A DNA stretch of 64,000 nucleotides from Phyllobacterium myrsinacearum (lineage in GTDB: Bacteria > Pseudomonadota > Alphaproteobacteria > Rhizobiales > Rhizobiaceae): assembly GCF_002980555.1 (NCBI RefSeq), contig NZ_PVBT01000007.1, positions 186,001 to 250,000 on the forward strand, given 5' to 3'. Positions 30,367-38,272 of this stretch are shown here, piece by piece. Position 1 is the first letter of the stretch. Each line of letters starts with the position of its first letter. Below the pieces are notes generated by a model that was not told the origin of the DNA, ran no database searches, and saw nothing but the letters and a program-made list of their open reading frames with translations. The translations under genes were made by a program, and so were the position numbers.

Positions 30367-32712
30367 CTATTTCGCCGCCTGAATGGCAGCCCAGACCTTT
30401 TGCGGGGTCGCGGGCATGCTCAGGCTGTTGTTGCGGATGGCATCGGTGACGGCATTCATCACGGCAGGCGGCGAACCGATGGCGCCAGCCTCGCCGCAGC
30501 CCTTGATCCCCAGCGGATTGGACGGGCACGGGGTTTCCGTCGTCATGACGTTGAAGGACGGCAGGTCCTGCGCCCGCGGCATGGTGTAGTCCATGTAGCT
30601 CGCGGTCAGCAGCTGGCCGCTTTCATCGTAATGCGTGCCTTCCAGAAGCGCCTGGCCGATGCCCTGCGCCAGGCCGCCATGCACCTGCCCCTCGACGATC
30701 ATCGGATTGATGATCTTGCCGAAATCATCGGCGGCGACGAACTGCACGATCTCCGTCGTGCCGGTTTCCGGATCGATCTCCACCTCGCAGATGTAGCAGC
30801 CAGCCGGGAAGGTGAAATTGCTCGGATCGTAGAACGCGGTTTCCTTCAGCCCCGGCTCCATGCCGGAGGGCAGGTTGTGCGCGGTGTAGGAGGCGAGCGC
30901 CACCTGGAACCACGGCAGCGACTTGTCCGTCCCCGCCACCCGCACATTGCCGTCCTTGATCTCGATATCCGCCTCGTCGGCTTCGAGCAGATGCGCGGCG
31001 ATCTTCCGGGCCTTGGCCTCGACCTTGTCCATGGCCTTGACCACGGCGGACATGCCGACCGCGCCGGAGCGCGAGCCATAGGTGCCCATGCCCATCTGCA
31101 CCTTGTCCGTGTCGCCATGCACGATGGAAATGCTGTCGAGCGGCACGCCGAAGCGCTCCGCCGCCAGCTGGGCGAACGTGGTTTCGTGCCCCTGCCCGTG
31201 CGAATGCGAGCCGGTGAGGATTTCGATGGTGCCGACGGCATTGACCCGCACCTCGGCGCTTTCCCACAGGCCGACACCGGCGCCCAGCGCCCCGACCGCC
31301 GCCGACGGCGCGATGCCGCAGGCCTCGATGTAACAGCTCATGCCAATGCCGCGCAGCTTGCCGCGCCCGGCGGCTTCCGTACGGCGCTTTTCGAAACCGG
31401 CGTAATCGGCCGCCTTCATGCTGGCGTCGAGCGTCGCGTCGAAATCCCCGGCATCATAGGCCATGATGACAGGCGTCTGGTGCGGGAAGGCGCGGATGAA
31501 ATTGCGCCGCCGCAATTCCGCCGGCGATATGTTCAGCTCGCGCGCCGCCGTCTCCATGATGCGTTCCAGCACATAGGAGGCTTCCGGCCGCCCGGCACCG
31601 CGATAGGCATCGACCGGCGCCGTGTTGGTGTAGACCGTCTTCACATTGGCGTGGATCGCCGGAATATCATACTGGCCGGACAGAAGCGTCGCATAGAGAT
31701 AGGTCGGCACGGAACTCGAAAACAGCGACATGTAGGCGCCGAGATTGGCGATGGTTTCCACCTTCAGGCCGAGAATTTTGTGGTCCTTGTCAAAGGCGAT
31801 CTGCGCATGGGTGGCGTGGTCGCGCCCATGCGCATCGCACAGGAAGCTTTCCGTGCGGTCCGCCACCCACTTGACCGGAACGCCCGTCTTCTTCGATGCC
31901 CACAGGCAGACGATCTCTTCCGGATAGATGAAAATCTTCGAGCCGAAACCGCCGCCGACATCCGGCGCGATCACCCGCAGCTTGTTTTCCGGCGCGACAT
32001 TGTAGAACGCGCTCATCACCAGCCGCGCCACATGCGGGTTCTGCGAGGTGGTCCAGCAGGTGTAGTGATCTTCTGCCGCATCATACTGGCCAAGCGCCGC
32101 GCGCGGCTCCATGGCATTGGGCACGAGGCGGTTGTTGTCGATATCGAGCGTCGTCACATGCGCCGCGCGGGCAAACGCGTCGGCTGTCGCCTTTTCATCG
32201 CCGATATCCCAGTCGAAAATCAGGTTGCCCGGTGCTTCCGGGTGCACTTGCGGCGCGCCCGGCTTCAACGCCTCGACGGCGCTGACGACGACGGGCAGCT
32301 CCTCATAGGCGATTTCCACCGCCTCGGCGGCATCGCGCGCCTCGCCCTTGGTATCGGCGACGACGATCGCCACCGCATCGCCGACATAGCGCACCGTATC
32401 GGTGGCGAGCGGCGACCAGGCGCCCATCTTCATCGGCGTGCCATCCTTCGACTGGATCATCCAGCCGCAGATGAGATTGCCGATGCCGTCGGCCTTCAAT
32501 TCCTTGCCGGTGAGCACCCCGATGACGCCGGGCATCTTCTGCGCTGCGCCCGTGCTGATCCCGGTGATTTTCGCGTGGGCATGCGGGCTGCGCACGAAGA
32601 CCGCGTGCTTCATCCCCGGCACGACCATATCGTCGGTATAGCGGCCCTTACCGGTGAGGAACCGCTTGTCCTCCTTGCGCAGAACGCGTGATCCAATCCC
32701 TTCGACACCCAT
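30367..32712 (-). CDS. Molybdopterin-binding large subunit (CoxL-like, form II)
   Basis: The 781-residue catalytic subunit of a xanthine oxidase-family molybdenum hydroxylase has an active-site loop reading AYRGAGRPE, the form II signature. True CO dehydrogenases (form I) have AYxCSFR with the Cys that binds copper, so CO oxidation is unlikely. Substrates of form II enzymes are mostly unknown, such as aldehydes or heterocycles. GGGAGGTAGTGTC precedes ATG 32712. An 11-base gap to coxM and an 88-base gap to coxS support one operon. Confidence 0.9.
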   Translation of the reverse strand: MGVEGIGSRVLRKEDKRFLTGKGRYTDDMVVPGMKHAVFVRSPHAHAKITGISTGAAQKMPGVIGVLTGKELKADGIGNLICGWMIQSKDGTPMKMGAWSPLATDTVRYVGDAVAIVVADTKGEARDAAEAVEIAYEELPVVVSAVEALKPGAPQVHPEAPGNLIFDWDIGDEKATADAFARAAHVTTLDIDNNRLVPNAMEPRAALGQYDAAEDHYTCWTTSQNPHVARLVMSAFYNVAPENKLRVIAPDVGGGFGSKIFIYPEEIVCLWASKKTGVPVKWVADRTESFLCDAHGRDHATHAQIAFDKDHKILGLKVETIANLGAYMSLFSSSVPTYLYATLLSGQYDIPAIHANVKTVYTNTAPVDAYRGAGRPEASYVLERIMETAARELNISPAELRRRNFIRAFPHQTPVIMAYDAGDFDATLDASMKAADYAGFEKRRTEAAGRGKLRGIGMSCYIEACGIAPSAAVGALGAGVGLWESAEVRVNAVGTIEILTGSHSHGQGHETTFAQLAAERFGVPLDSISIVHGDTDKVQMGMGTYGSRSGAVGMSAVVKAMDKVEAKARKIAAHLLEADEADIEIKDGNVRVAGTDKSLPWFQVALASYTAHNLPSGMEPGLKETAFYDPSNFTFPAGCYICEVEIDPETGTTEIVQFVAADDFGKIINPMIVEGQVHGGLAQGIGQALLEGTHYDESGQLLTASYMDYTMPRAQDLPSFNVMTTETPCPSNPLGIKGCGEAGAIGSPPAVMNAVTDAIRNNSLSMPATPQKVWAAIQAAK

Positions 32713-32800
32713 GACACTACCTCCCTGCCGCAGGCGCCTCGCCAAAATGTCTCAACTGTCTGTTTGGCCGGAAGCGGACTGCACGACGTGAATTGATTTC

Positions 32801-33289
32801 TCAGGCGGCCTTGACGGCGCCCTTGCCCATTTTTTCCGATGCGTCGAGCACGGCCTGAACAATGTTGTGGTAACCGGTACAGCGGCAGATATTGCCTTCC
32901 AGCTCCGCGCGCACCGTCGCCTCGTCGAGCCCTTCCGGGTGGCGGCGGATCATATCCACCGACGACATGATCATGCCCGGCGTGCAGAAACCGCATTGCA
33001 GGCCGTGATGCTCGCGGAAGGCCGCCTGCACCGGATGCAACTCGCCATTGAGGGCAATGCCCTCGATGGTTGTCACCTCGGCGCCGGACGCCTGCACCGC
33101 CAGCATGGTGCAGGATTTGACGGCCCGCCCGTCCACATGCACGACGCAGGCACCGCATTGCGAGGTGTCGCACCCCACATGGGTTCCCGTCAGTCCCAGA
33201 TTTTCACGCAGGAAATGTACAAGCAGCGTGCGGTCTTCGGCTTCGCCCTTGACGGCGCGCCCATTGACCACCAGTTCGACTTTGGCCAT
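32801..33289 (-). CDS. 2Fe-2S subunit of molybdenum hydroxylase (CoxS type)
   Basis: The 162-residue small subunit has a plant-type ferredoxin domain ([21 protein letters not shown]) and a second cluster domain ([12 protein letters not shown] and GNICRCTGY). All eight cluster Cys residues are present. GGGAGGAACCG precedes ATG 33289. It is the first gene of the operon. The 33290-33568 region upstream holds its promoter, and nothing specific was recognised there. Confidence 0.92.
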   Translation of the reverse strand: MAKVELVVNGRAVKGEAEDRTLLVHFLRENLGLTGTHVGCDTSQCGACVVHVDGRAVKSCTMLAVQASGAEVTTIEGIALNGELHPVQAAFREHHGLQCGFCTPGMIMSSVDMIRRHPEGLDEATVRAELEGNICRCTGYHNIVQAVLDASEKMGKGAVKAA

Positions 33290-33568
33290 CGGTTCCTCCC
33301 AGAACGCCTTGGTCACCGCCCCTCCCTGGGCCGCATGACCACAACCGAAAGTTTAACCTCTCCTGCACGCTTGTCTATCGGCAAAATGGAAATATTCCAA
33401 TCTGGCTGTACTGCTGGCAACAAGACTTGGTGAGCGCAGGGATTTTCTCGGTTTCAGGCAAAAGCCGGTATCACGAGGCTTGCATTCCTGATGCAATAAC
33501 GCTATCAGGCGCGTCATCCCTCCGGCACATCCCGATGGCCGGCCCAGGGATCGGGAAGTCCCTTCCCT

Positions 33569-33644
33569 GCCGCTTTAGCTCAGTTGGTAGAGCACATCAT
33601 TCGTAATGATGGGGTCCTCGGTTCGATTCCGGGAAGCGGCACCA
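33569..33644 (+). tRNA. tRNA-Thr (CGT anticodon), CCA encoded
   Basis: The acceptor stem GCCGCTT (33569-33575) pairs with AAGCGGC (33634-33640). D-arm TAGCTCAGTTGGTAGAGCA, anticodon loop TTCGTAA with CGT, and T-loop GGTTCGATTCC are all regular, and ACCA ends the gene. The 3' 46 bases recur at 35358-35403 with two differences, so this tRNA gene was used as an integration site. Confidence 0.95.
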
Positions 33645-34088
33645 CAACTTCAGCAATGCAGCGGACAAGCATCTCTCCTACGGAATGCAGGCTCATTATA
33701 GTGCCACCAAGATTTTATGCTTGCGGCATGGATGCACCATAACTGATGGCAACGGCCTGCCTTGCAAATGTAGTGGATGTAAGATTTACCAGAGAAGCGG
33801 CAAATCTGCATGCGTCCCGACAGACGGCTAAACCCCATGATCGCCAATGGCAGCGGTTAACGACGCTCTTCCGACCCGAACGCACCTCATCGCCATAGTC
33901 AAAGCTAGTTTGCTATCCTCCCATCGGGTAGGTGAGTGGCTGTGCGTTGGCGTGTTGGATTAAGCCTATTAACACAGAACGTACTACGAATAGCCTTAGC
34001 ATATCGGCTCATTATTTTTAGAGTTGCACTTATATATTTGATATGATTTCTTCCAAAGAAAAATTAGACTCTGTGGAAAATAAAAATC

Positions 34089-35237
34089 ATGATATTTACA
34101 ATAACGATGATTATTCTTCGTGTATTGTTAATTTCTTTTCTGTGGATAGCGACCGCACATGCGGCGCTTATCTATGAATCACAAACAACGCCAAATGGCA
34201 CAAAATACATTCTTGTGAGCGGCGAATTTGAGTATTCAGACGATTTGAGTGCGTTCAACGCGATGATCCGCTCCCACAATCCATTAGTCATTACCTTCAA
34301 TTCAGCTGGCGGCAACCTGTTCAAGGCCATGGAATTGGGAAGATTAATCAGAGCGCACAAACTGAACACCCTTCAGGTGCGTGGAATGGAATGCGCATCT
34401 GCCTGTTCATTGGCCTTTATCGGGGGCGTCTCGCGTTTGGCCACGCCAGGTTCAATCGGAGTCCACAAATCTTCGTTCAGCACTTCTGATGGAATGAGTG
34501 TGGACGATGCCGTTTCCCAAGTTCAGCAAGTTACGGCAGATGTAATCACCTACATGATCGAAATGGGAGTAGATCCAGGTCTGCTTCAACTCTCCCTCAA
34601 ATATAATAGTAACGACATTCGGTATCTGTCCGGGAGCGAAATGGCGCTATTTAAGGTCGTGACTGCTACTCTAACTGATACACCATCTGCTCAGACAGCA
34701 TCTCCTACTACTAACAATACCCCTGCACAGCAGACCACATCTCTTGCGAGCAATCGTTTCGCAATCCCTGAGGCGAAGACAGGGCGCGTTAGGCATCCAA
34801 AAGGTCAAGCACCTATCAAAGCACAGCCGGATGGGAAATCTATGACGATTGCAGACCTCGTGAACGGCACTCCAGTAACAATTCAAGGGGGGCATGAACG
34901 TTGGTACGAAGTAATCACTTCAACTGGCGTGCGTGGCTTCATGCATCATACGTGGGTCTGGGTACAGCAATACGATGGCGGCGGCTTCAGTGAGCGCAGA
35001 ATACAAATCAAGAGCTTTAACAATTTCGAGGATGCCGAGAGTTTTGTGAAGAGCTCTCCGTTGAAAACGTCAGCTTATCTCGTCACAAATGGATGGTTTG
35101 CCGTGACGCTGAATGATACTTTTAATGAAACAGATGGGAAACGATTGGTTCGAGCCCTGAAGGATGCTCATCACATACCCGATGATGCTTTTCTGACGTT
35201 TCCAAACACCTATGTCCGTAAGGTCTGCTGCAACTAG
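34089..35237 (+). CDS. Exported ClpP-fold protein with SH3 and SPOR-like domains
   Basis: The 382-residue product has a signal peptide (about 1-25, ending TAHA), a ClpP/crotonase-like domain at about 35-200 (YILVSGEF, VITFNSAGGNLFKAMELG, then ECASACSLAFIGG with the likely nucleophile Ser and IGVHKSSF with the likely catalytic His), a Thr/Ser/Gln-rich linker, a bacterial SH3-like domain at about 237-297 (GTPVTIQGGHERWYEVITSTGVRGFMHH) and a C-terminal segment like a SPOR domain (FNNFEDAESFVKSSP). It is probably a periplasmic protease or peptidoglycan-associated protein. It is much richer in A+T than neighbouring genes and is the only gene in the tRNA-Thr island. Confidence 0.72.
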   Translation: MIFTITMIILRVLLISFLWIATAHAALIYESQTTPNGTKYILVSGEFEYSDDLSAFNAMIRSHNPLVITFNSAGGNLFKAMELGRLIRAHKLNTLQVRGMECASACSLAFIGGVSRLATPGSIGVHKSSFSTSDGMSVDDAVSQVQQVTADVITYMIEMGVDPGLLQLSLKYNSNDIRYLSGSEMALFKVVTATLTDTPSAQTASPTTNNTPAQQTTSLASNRFAIPEAKTGRVRHPKGQAPIKAQPDGKSMTIADLVNGTPVTIQGGHERWYEVITSTGVRGFMHHTWVWVQQYDGGGFSERRIQIKSFNNFEDAESFVKSSPLKTSAYLVTNGWFAVTLNDTFNETDGKRLVRALKDAHHIPDDAFLTFPNTYVRKVCCN

Positions 35238-35357
35238 GACATGACTGACAAATATCAGCATTCCTTAACAGAAGGAGACGCACCAGCAGATCTGACATTC
35301 GCTTAAAATCAAGATGTCGCAGCATTGTGGTGATTAAGTTTAGGGAGATGCTGTCCA

Positions 35358-35403
35358 ATTCGTAATGATGGGGTACCCGGTTCGATTCCGGGAAGCGGCA
35401 CCA
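35358..35403 (+). repeat. Displaced 3' half of tRNA-Thr (right attachment site)
   Basis: 46 bases copy 33599-33644 (anticodon loop, variable loop, T arm, acceptor 3' strand and CCA) except two changes near the T-stem. The 5' half of the tRNA is absent, so this is an att-type duplication and not a second tRNA gene. Confidence 0.85.
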
Positions 35404-35479
35404 TTTCCTTTGATACAATCGCAGCGCCAGCACATCAGCATGCGGATGTGGTGGGCCATTTCGAATGGCGACCTCACGG

Positions 35480-35770
35480 CTACGCCAAATGCCTCCTAAC
35501 TGCCTTCCGCACTCGGTGCCAATAGGTCTGCTCCGCGCCGTCGCTTCGATCCCAAGCATACTGATGACGCGTGAATGCCTCGCCTTCTGGATCGGCGTAG
35601 CTGGCAATAATATCACCTGCTATGCGGTCGATCTCAGCTTCTGGTATCATTCTTGGCTTGATAGCGTCTATCCAAACAACCCAAAGAACGAGGCCAATGA
35701 AAATCACAACCTGACTGCCGCAGAAGATCAGCAGAAACAAAGCTATGCCTTGGAAAATCATATCCAACAT
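35480..35770 (-). CDS. Small conserved membrane protein of unknown function
   Basis: The 96-residue product has one strong membrane segment near residues 8-33 (ALFLLIFCGSQVVIFIGLVLWVVWI), followed by a charged soluble tail (DAIKPRMIPEAEIDRIAGDIIASYADPEGE and WHRVRKAVRRHL). ATG 35770 follows CGAGGA at good distance. The frame extends to a TTG at 35812 without a ribosome site. It is divergent from a controller-like regulator at 35887, and a C-box-like site lies 30 bases before its start. Function not recognised. Confidence 0.7.
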   Translation of the reverse strand: MLDMIFQGIALFLLIFCGSQVVIFIGLVLWVVWIDAIKPRMIPEAEIDRIAGDIIASYADPEGEAFTRHQYAWDRSDGAEQTYWHRVRKAVRRHLA

Positions 35771-35800
35771 TTGCAATCCTCGCCCATACGACGGCATGTA

Positions 35801-35864
35801 GATTATAGTCAACAGACTGAAAGCGAAAGCACTTTTGTGGACTATAATCCGTTGGACTATTGTC
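35801..35864. promoter_or_regulatory. C-box-like operators between the small membrane gene and the regulator
   Basis: GACTATAATC-CGTTG-GACTATTGTC (35840-35864) has the 10-5-10 layout of two GACT/AGTC-type half-sites and ends 22 bases before the regulator start. GATTATAGTC (35801-35810) lies 30 bases before the membrane gene. GACT...AGTC pairs of this form are the C-boxes bound by restriction-modification controller proteins. Confidence 0.65.
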
Positions 35865-35886
35865 TACAGCATGATCAATCCGCAGA

Positions 35887-36117
35887 ATGGAAAACGTTCG
35901 CGGAATTCTGGCGCGGAATGTCAGGCTTGGCAGACAACAGCTGCATCTTTCTCAGGAAGAGCTCGCAGCCCAAGCAAATATTGACCGCACCTATATCTCA
36001 GGCATCGAGCGGGAAACGCGAAATCCAACCGTTACGATTGTCGCCAAGATCGCGGCGGTTCTTGGAACCACGGCGGCGGCGCTGCTTACCAATCAATCAA
36101 AAACAACAGAATTCTAG
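35887..36117 (+). CDS. Small XRE regulator resembling R-M controller (C) proteins
   Basis: The 76-residue product is almost entirely an HTH (LSQEELAAQANIDRTYISGIERETRNPTVTIVAKIAAVLG). The DRTYISGIER-x-x-RN-x-T block is the hallmark of C proteins such as C.Esp1396I, also about 75-80 residues. There is no ribosome site before ATG 35887, which fits the leaderless messages of many C genes. C-box-like sites flank the divergent gap. No methylase or endonuclease gene is nearby. It is a paralogue of the regulator at 44342. Confidence 0.8.
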   Translation: MENVRGILARNVRLGRQQLHLSQEELAAQANIDRTYISGIERETRNPTVTIVAKIAAVLGTTAAALLTNQSKTTEF

Positions 36118-36225
36118 CCTTGCAGGACATCAGTCTCGCCCCGCATAGGCACCCGCCAGCGTACAAGGCAGCCGATGCCGGGTATTGGCGGCAAAGCACG
36201 CCGCCTCGCAGGCCGTCTGCGCTGG

Positions 36226-36804
36226 CTATTTCGTCAGCTTGGCGATCTGCGTGCTGATGATGGCAATGAACAATCCGGGGTCGCCAAAAGCCCGCGCGGA
36301 GAGCATGGCCCCATGAACCGAGGCCATCAGCATCTGTGCCTCCTCCTCGGGCCGCCCGTTCAACCGGAACAGGCCCTGCTGCGCTCCGGCGCTCAGCACC
36401 GACGCAAGCCATGCCGCGAGGCTTTGGAAATGCGCGCGGACGCGTGATGCAACCTCATCAGGCAGCATCTGCATCTCGCCAGCCAGCATCGCGCAGACGC
36501 AGAAGGGCTGCGCGGCGTCGCGAATGCACGTGTCCCAGTAGTTCAGATAGAACTGCAACTGTTCGGCAGGGCTCGCAACCTGCGCGCGCAGCGCTTGCAG
36601 ACCGGTTTCGGCCTGCTGCCTGTAACGGTCCACCAGTACGGCAACCAGTTCAGCTTTCGTCGGAAAGTGATGGTGGATGCTCGCCTTGCGGATGCCGATC
36701 GCAGCCGAGATATCGGCATAGCTGAAGCCGTTGTAGCCCCCCGCGACGATGAGAGACTGCGCGATATCAAGAATCTTTTCCGAAGTCGAAGCCATTGATT
36801 TCAT
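36226..36804 (-). CDS. TetR family regulator
   Basis: The 192-residue product has an N-terminal HTH (FSYADISAAIGIRKASIHHHFPTKAELVAVLV, about residues 25-57) and a C-terminal ligand domain of the TetR_C type found in AcrR-like proteins (CVCAMLAGEMQMLPDEV). ATG 36804 or ATG 36795 may be the start. It is divergent from the DUF308 gene and twin TGGTAGG-containing dyads lie in the gap, so it probably controls that gene and itself. Confidence 0.88.
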   Translation of the reverse strand: MKSMASTSEKILDIAQSLIVAGGYNGFSYADISAAIGIRKASIHHHFPTKAELVAVLVDRYRQQAETGLQALRAQVASPAEQLQFYLNYWDTCIRDAAQPFCVCAMLAGEMQMLPDEVASRVRAHFQSLAAWLASVLSAGAQQGLFRLNGRPEEEAQMLMASVHGAMLSARAFGDPGLFIAIISTQIAKLTK

Positions 36805-36811
36805 AGCGCTG

Positions 36812-36919
36812 CCTACCTTCTGGTAGGCTGAATGTCAAGACGGCGCATGGCTCCCGCTTCTCACAATGAGGTGTTCGGGCACCGGGTTGACTCGCACACA
36901 TAACCTTCCTACTGGTAGG
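36812..36919. promoter_or_regulatory. Two related TetR operator-like dyads
   Basis: CCTACC-TTCT-GGTAGG (36812-36827) sits just upstream of the TetR gene and CCTACTGGTAGG (36908-36919) just upstream of the DUF308 gene. Both contain CTGGTAGG. One site per promoter suggests that the TetR protein represses both genes. Confidence 0.65.
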
Positions 36920-36943
36920 TAGATAACCACAAGGAATCTGCCA

Positions 36944-37501
36944 ATGCAAAGCCAATCTTCAACTCCGTCCAGCTGGCTGCGAACCTATTATTTCGCACGC
37001 GCCATCTTCTCCGTCGCATGGGTTGCCGCCGCCATTCTCTTCAGCGCCCAACCCGCTCTCGCCATGCTTCTGCTCGTCATCTACCCGGCATGGGACGCCC
37101 TCGCCAATCTGGTTGATGCAAGGGTCAATGGCGGGCTCAAAGCCAACCCGTCCCAAGCATTGAATGTCGCCGTCAGCACCCTAACGACGCTCGCCGTCAT
37201 CGCGGCACTCAGCAGCAGCATGTATGCCGTTCTGGCGGCGTTTGGCGTCTGGGCGATCTTTTCAGGCCTGCTGCAGCTGAACACGGGAATAAAGCGCTGG
37301 CGTTCTTATGGCGCGCAATGGCCGATGATCCTGAGCGGTGCGCAATCGGCGCTCGCCGGCGGCTTCATGATCAGCCGATCCATCGGCACTGTTGCGCCGA
37401 CAATACGGGACATTGCGCCCTATGCGGCGTTCGGCGCGTTCTATTTCCTGCTTTCCGCAATCTGGCTTGCCGTCACGGCCTATCGCAAGGCAGCCGCCTA
37501 G
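36944..37501 (+). CDS. DUF308-family membrane protein (HdeD-like)
   Basis: The 185-residue product has six predicted membrane segments (FARAIFSVAWVAAAILFSAQPALAMLLLVIYPAWDALANL region, then four more), matching DUF308/HdeD-like small membrane proteins. In E. coli HdeD relates to acid stress. No function can be assigned here. It lies divergent to TetR and is probably its target. Confidence 0.8.
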   Translation: MQSQSSTPSSWLRTYYFARAIFSVAWVAAAILFSAQPALAMLLLVIYPAWDALANLVDARVNGGLKANPSQALNVAVSTLTTLAVIAALSSSMYAVLAAFGVWAIFSGLLQLNTGIKRWRSYGAQWPMILSGAQSALAGGFMISRSIGTVAPTIRDIAPYAAFGAFYFLLSAIWLAVTAYRKAAA

Positions 37502-37514
37502 GCGTTATCGCGCC

Positions 37515-38168
37515 CTAATCGCGATCCGGCGCGGCGGTGAACACCGCCAGCTGGGCAGCGAAGGCGCGCTGGTAGGCGGGCCGCGCCTCGCCGCGCGCGA
37601 CATAGGCGGCAAGGTTAGGGTACTGCGCCACTATGCCCGATGCCCGCAGCCGGATGAGCACGTGCACCATCATCAGGTCCCCGGCGCTGAACGCGCCGTC
37701 GAGCCACTCGCCCTCACCCAGCCGGGCGGACAGTTCGCCGAGCCGGTCGCGGATGCGCCCGTCGACAAGAGGCATGCGCTCCGCGCGCCAGTTCCTGTCC
37801 CCTTCCGCAAACAGGGCAACCTGACGCTCGAGGATCGGCGGCTCCACCGTGGCGACAGCGGCAAACATCCAGGCGATGGCGCGCGCCCGCGCATTGCCGT
37901 CATCCGGCAGGAGGCCGGGATGGCGCCCGGCGATATGCAGGACGATGGCGCCGGATTCGAACAGCGCGAGCCCGTCTTCCTCAAAGGTCGGAATCTGCCC
38001 GAACGGCTGCAGCGCCAGATGCGCGGGCTCCTTCATCGCCGCGAACGAAACAAGTCTGGTTGTGTAGGGCGCGCCCACTTCCTCCAGCGCCCAGCGCACG
38101 CGCATGTCGCGCGCCAGGCCCTGGCCCTTGTCGGGCGAGCGTTCAAAGGCGGTAATGGTTATGGTCAT
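37515..38168 (-). CDS. Glutathione S-transferase family protein
   Basis: The 217-residue product has an N-terminal thioredoxin-like domain (RVRWALEEVGAPY, FGQIPTFEEDGLALFESGAIVLHIA with the cis-Pro and the Glu-Ser pair that hold glutathione) and a C-terminal helical domain (SAGDLMMVHVLIRL). GGAGGACCGCC precedes ATG 38168. It ends 14 bases from the convergent DUF308 gene. The substrate is unknown. Confidence 0.9.
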   Translation of the reverse strand: MTITITAFERSPDKGQGLARDMRVRWALEEVGAPYTTRLVSFAAMKEPAHLALQPFGQIPTFEEDGLALFESGAIVLHIAGRHPGLLPDDGNARARAIAWMFAAVATVEPPILERQVALFAEGDRNWRAERMPLVDGRIRDRLGELSARLGEGEWLDGAFSAGDLMMVHVLIRLRASGIVAQYPNLAAYVARGEARPAYQRAFAAQLAVFTAAPDRD

Positions 38169-38272
38169 GGCGGTCCTCCATCGCTTCTGCGTCCTGAAGA
38201 CGATTGGCTATAAGGGATTCCGACATTGCTTGGCCAGGATAGCCTCGCCGGGCTGGATCAGGGGCGCTATCC

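Larger units (their letters stand above)
33599..35403. mobile_element. Relic genomic island integrated at tRNA-Thr(CGT)
   Basis: A 46-base direct repeat (anticodon loop to CCA of tRNA-Thr, 33599-33644 and 35358-35403, two mismatches) brackets 1.7 kb of AT-rich DNA. One gene, 34089-35237, lies inside. The pattern of an intact tRNA on one side and a displaced 3' copy on the other is that of integrase-mediated insertion. No integrase gene is present, so the element is either a deletion remnant or was mobilised from elsewhere. Bases 33645-34088 hold no gene that I can support. Confidence 0.7.

Noticed and set aside
30307-32691. 794-codon open frame opposite the CoxL-like gene
   Set aside because: The opposite strand encodes a complete CoxL protein with its active-site motif and a good ribosome site. 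The antisense product shows no domain.
30367-33289. Aerobic carbon monoxide dehydrogenase
   Set aside because: The copper-binding Cys of the form I active site is absent and the loop is AYRGAGR.
33650-33847. Small minus-strand frame in the tRNA-Thr island
   Set aside because: It has no ribosome site, Cys/His-rich random-looking sequence and no family resemblance.
35358-35403. A second tRNA-Thr gene
   Set aside because: Only the 3' half from the anticodon loop is present. There is no acceptor 5' strand or D arm, so it is an attachment-site duplication.
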